Assembly: GCA_900074885.1 (NCBI GenBank)
Contig: FJUW01000030.1
Location: 62,001 to 126,000, forward strand
Length of the DNA stretch: 64,000 nucleotides
From: Rhynchosporium graminicola
Taxonomy: Eukaryota; Ascomycota; Leotiomycetes; Helotiales; Ploettnerulaceae
Reading direction: 5' to 3'
Under the pieces are notes generated by a model that had not been told where the DNA came from, ran no database searches, and saw only the letters and a program-made list of their open reading frames with translations. Below, piece after piece: positions 59,963-64,000 of the stretch. Made by a program: the position numbers and the translations under genes. Positions within the stretch are counted from its first letter, which is position 1; the number at the start of each line of letters is the position of its first letter.

Positions 59963-61504
59963 CTTGACGGCAATAACGAATCGAGCTGAAATATAGTTAG
60001 ACGGTGGTGACTGAATCCCTTCTTCTGCATAAATAGTGCAGTAAAGGCATGGCAGTGCGATTTTATACTTGAGGATTGTTGGCTAGCTCGCTTCAATCAT
60101 CAAGTTGATGTTGTACAGATGACAAACTGAGCAGGCTCGCTACAAGTAGCGTCTTCAGTCCGGCTGTGTTTCTAATCGGTTATTGAGGATCCGCCAGACT
60201 ATGGGCGCTAGCTTGCCGAATTTTCTAAACGTAGAGGTTCCTAAGACTGGGTGAGGTTTTGTTTGGTGGAGGCATGTTCCAATGGTCAAAAGATGCATAT
60301 TGTGGCCGTGGCAATCTTGGAATTCTTGGAACGGCGCGTCATCGTCCAGGGCCTTTGCTGACTAAGAGAGCAGCAAAGCTGCAAAGTGTAATTTCCAGAA
60401 AGTTATAATCATGTCTCCTTCGGGTTCAGGGATATGAGGTAAATTTCTGGCTTGGTCGGTTTTACGAGGCTAACAATAACAGTCTGGAAATGAATGAAAA
60501 GGGTTCCTAGATTCTGTATTTCTTCGTGCGAGGATGCTAGTGAGCCAAGTTACACAGTCAGCCAACGACATCTACCGTGGTAACAAGCTTCGAAGAACCG
60601 AAAGGAATCGTTTGCCCACCTTCACCTGCTCGAAAACGAAGCTTCCGAAAGCAGGGAAGTACAAGAAAGGCTGCTCTAAAGAGAACAATCGCAAAGTCGC
60701 ATACAACGAGTGACTTGGAACTGTGTTGGAAAGGCTGATCTACAATTTGAAGGATGGCAACAGGATTTGTGGAAGAAAAAAAAGTTTAGCTGCTCCTGAA
60801 GTATTACAGACTCGAGGATCACTTCGCTATGTCAGTCTAAAAGTATCTGACATGCGACGCAGACTTTGACTAGTTCAAAAAGTAAAGTTTAATGCTTAGC
60901 AATCAGGCTCCGTCCTCCAATTCTGAAAGGATCGCAGAGCATCAGTGATCCGTCGCATCTGTCCAACTGTAGCTGACCATACTTCTCGCCGTCGTGCCAG
61001 CTTCCCAGAACGCCAGAGTGGACGATGCAAGGACCAGAAAGGTCTCGCTTATGAGTCAACAGGTCCACGAATAAATCCGGAAATCAGAAATCTGAACCTC
61101 GCAATACACCTCAACCGTAATAGTCTCGTCTTGGGGCTGGGAGACTTTTCTCGTCTAGTTGCACTTTAAAAAAAATCCACGCAGCGTTGTCCATACCTCG
61201 AAATCCATATCTGGCCGGCCTCGTACCCTAGATAAAGATCAACTCAAAATTGCTCGTATCTTGGCAGAGATGAAGAAATATCCATTCAACGCGAGAATAG
61301 TCTGTCAGACGTACGCCGATCTTCATCATAATAAGTATTTTTGTCGGCTATGTCGGGTGTGATAGAATTACGGCTTGTACATACAGTATTACACACAATG
61401 AAGTGCGGGGTATTTAGTCTCGTGTAAGCAGATCTGCCATTTCTCAACATCTTTTTTAGAAGTTGAGATCTTGATTTTTGCCTCTCAACTCTACATTTGT
61501 CAAC
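59963..61504. other. intergenic between GH64 and monooxygenase genes
   Basis: The divergent upstream region of the two genes. Frames at 60945-61169 and 61159-61362 have no recognisable motif. No gene supported. Confidence 0.45.
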
Positions 61505-63221
61505 ATGGTCCCGAAATATCTCGACGCTCTCGTCGTCGGACTCGGCTTTGGCGGTATCTACCAGCTCAAGAAACTGCGAGACCAAGGTCTGAATGTCAAA
61601 GCAATCGACAAAGCAAGTGATGTTGGAGGTACATGGTACTGGAATCGCTACCCGGGAGCTATGTCTGAGTGAGATTAATTAAGACAGCATCCGACTTCAC
61701 TTTAGTTGACGCAATTGTAGCTCCTACTCGCATGTTTACAGATACTCTTGGGACCACGAGGATCTAATCAACTATCCCTGGAATACGCGATATCTCCAAG
61801 GACCTGACATCTTGAAGTATCTACAACATGTAGTTGAACGGCACGATCTTCGGAAAGACATGCAATTTGGAACCGAACTCCTTGGTTTCGACTGGAACGA
61901 GATCGAAAGACGGTGGGTCGTCAACCTTTCTACTGGCGAGACGCTAAGGGTCAAGTACTTGGTTACGGCACTTGGCGTACTTTCCAAGACAAACTTTCCA
62001 GCCATTCCCAATCTCCACAAATTCCAAGGAAAGCTCTATCACACCGCAAACTGGCCTCAAGATGCCGACTTGAGAAACAAGCGTGTCGGTATTGTCGGAA
62101 ATGGATCGACTGGAGTACAAGTAATCACAGCGATAGCCAAGGCAGACGAGGTAAAGCAACTCCTCTGCTTCCAGCGGAATCCTCAATACAGCGTCCCAGC
62201 AGGCAATGGCATCCTCTCACCACAAGAACGGCAGGAGATCAACGATAACTACAAGGAGACATGGTCTAAAGCCAAGCAAACTCTGTTCGCGTTCGGGTTC
62301 GAAGAAAGCACGCGGCCTACATTCAGCGTGGGTCCTGAGGAGCGAGAACGTGTTTTCGAAGAGGCATGGCAGAAGGGCAACGGTTTCTGGTTCATGTTCT
62401 GCACTTTTGGGGATATCACTTTTGATGAAAGGGCCAACTTCGAAGCTCAAGAGTTCATCAGGAAGAAGATACGGCAGGCAGTCAAGGATCCTGAGAAAGC
62501 GAGGAAGCTGTGTCCGACTGAGCTGTATGCTAGGAGACCTCTCTGTGACTCGGGGTATTATGAGCAATTTAATAAGGAGAATGTGGATATCGTGGATATC
62601 AAGGCCAGTCCAATCGTGGAGCTTACCGAGAAAGGCATCAAAACTTCTGATGGAACGATATATGAACTTGATGTCATCATTTGTGCTACAGGATTCGATG
62701 CGGTAGATGGGAGCTATGCTCGCGTTGCAATAAGGGGCCGAGAAGGGGAGAGTCTGAAGGATCATTGGGTCGACACAGGTCCTACTTCCTACCTTGGAAT
62801 TATGGTTCCGAATTTCCCGAACCTATTTATGATTGGGGGTCCCAATGGACCTTTCTCGAATCAACCGCCGGCATTAGAGACTCAAGCCGAGATCATCACT
62901 GATCTAATAGCTAGGGTCGAGACAGTAGCTACTAACAAAAGCCACGATACGAATGAAGCCAGATCGAAAGGCGGGACCAGCGGTGGTGAAGAAAGGTGTG
63001 GTGTGATTGAGGTCGAACTTGAAGCAGAAAAGGGTTGGACAGATCATTGTGAGGAGATCAGTGCTGCAAGCCTTTTCAGAAAATTGGACTCGTGGATCTT
63101 TGGAAAAAATATTCCGGGTAAGAGTGATGCAGTCATGTTCTATTTCGCTGGGCTAGGCCCATATAGGAAGGAAATCGCGGCGATACTTGAGGATAACCTG
63201 AGAGGTTTCAAGATCTCCTAA
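61505..63221 (+). CDS. Baeyer-Villiger-type flavin monooxygenase
   Basis: FAD- and NADPH-dependent oxygenase that converts ketones to esters or lactones. Two exons (61505-61668, 61721-63221) joined by a 52-nt intron give 554 residues, normal for the family. The FAD-binding GLGFGG is at residues 12-17, followed by GGTWYWNRYPGA. SYSHVYRYSWD lies just after the join. The Baeyer-Villiger fingerprint FQGKLYHTANWPQD is at about 156-169, and the NADPH-binding GNGSTG at about 181-186. IICATGFDAVDGSY is the second conserved ATG motif. The C-terminal part DSWIFGKNIPGKSDAV and FYFAGLGPYRKEI is typical. Residues around 410-440 (Lys/Gly/Glu-rich) are poorly ordered-looking. Substrate unknown; often in secondary metabolism or ketone catabolism, but no cluster partner is seen within the window. 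Confidence 0.95.
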
Positions 63222-64000
63222 ATATAAGAGGGAGCAATCGGGAAGGCCCTGTTGGGCCTCACACAAAATTCTAAAACTGACTGGCTCTAACATTCATGTA
63301 TGCTGCTCTTAATGCATGGATTCATTACTTGCGGTCTTACCAACTCGCTTCTAGGGACGAGTGTATCGATTGCAGAAAGAGTGGCTGATTGCAGCACCTC
63401 AAGACGTGAGAATGATTCAGTCACTAGATGTGTACACGTAGTAATGCCACGAAATATTTTAGGACAATGCTATGTTTAAAACACAAGGAAGGTTCCAAGT
63501 CATAGTTGCTCATTGGTCGCTCACTTCAGACGAGCAATCATAGCTTTCTCCTTACTACTGTCTCTGATCAGCCCTTTGCTCATAATGATAGAACCGGAAC
63601 TATCGAGTGAGTACTTATACTCGATTAGATGAGGTAACCACGATGAGCAGTAATCTTCAGCTAACCGATCGAACCTATTTTGATGATGCAGCAAAACTCC
63701 CTTCTAGGACTACAAGTATTCAAATTGATAGTTCTAGCTCTAGTATAATTTTCTCTAGTTTATTTCACCACTCGTCGCCGCCACCAGCAAGGAAATAAGT
63801 CAAAAGCGCCAGGTAGCGAAGAGCAGTTACAGTTGCCAAGAGTCCAACAGGAGCAATTACTTTCTCACATTTTGAACGTACTTCTAACATACCTGACACT
63901 ACATCTGTCGGTCTGAAACACACAGACAATATTACCAAACGTTCAAAAACTTGACGTCGTGCTTAGAAGGGACTTTGAAATTGCTAGGCTTACCGGAGGC
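63222..64000. other. intergenic to the window end
   Basis: No supported gene. A 63-codon Ser/Thr-rich frame at 63607-63798 has no recognisable motif. Confidence 0.5.

Overview
The window looks like nuclear DNA of a filamentous ascomycete (Pezizomycotina). The genes carry 43-217 nt introns (mostly 45-90) with GT..AG ends and CTRAY-type branch sites. The protein families are typical of moulds: Zn2Cys6 regulator, GH64 glucanase, Baeyer-Villiger monooxygenase, OPT transporter. Dead transposons show the C-to-T decay of repeat-induced point mutation (RIP). A leotiomycete is my guess only. No bacterial-type operon, CRISPR array or tRNA gene was recognised. All exon joins below come from reading splice sites and checking phase by hand; no alignment or search was run.

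Layout. 1-0.9 kb: AT-rich RIP-type island. 2.35-3.39 kb: RIP-killed Tc1-like transposase. 6.2 kb: small secreted cysteine-rich protein. 7.2-10.0 kb: OPT oligopeptide transporter. 11.1-11.55 kb: small membrane protein (DUF7704-like). 14.3-14.8 kb: unidentified 133-residue protein. 16.5-17.2 kb: wrecked subtilisin (S8) peptidase gene. 19.5-22.5 kb: eight-exon vacuolar-type Ca2+/H+ exchanger. 22.5-27.2 kb: gene-poor, with a degenerate tandem repeat near 25 kb. 27.3-28.9 kb: sugar-porter MFS transporter. 31.4-33.3 kb: membrane-anchored amidase. 34.6-37.2 kb: a tail-to-tail pair, a SPRY-domain protein and a proline-rich protein with a SAM-like segment. 39.5-47.6 kb: a Fot1/pogo-type DNA transposon split by a complete but RIP-killed Copia retrotransposon; both insertions have readable target duplications. 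49.4-51.8 kb: copper amine oxidase. 53.5-55.3 kb: amino-acid/choline-type permease. 55.5-58.0 kb: Zn2Cys6 regulator with an apparent frameshift in its zinc cluster. 58.6-60.0 kb: GH64 beta-1,3-glucanase. 61.5-63.2 kb: Baeyer-Villiger monooxygenase.

How the genes may work together. Most are stand-alone. The amine oxidase, the permease and the Zn2Cys6 regulator sit side by side and could form an amine uptake-and-oxidation module (inference from adjacency). Several transporters (OPT, MFS, APC) together with the amidase and amine oxidase suggest a nitrogen/carbon scavenging neighbourhood interrupted by transposon islands.

I did not find a clearly new molecular system. The most informative items are the nested, precisely delimited transposon pair, in which every difference between the two LTRs is a RIP-type change, the possible amine module whose regulator may be broken, the S8 pseudogene, three introns that appear to use GC-AG ends, and the unexplained tandem repeat near 25 kb.
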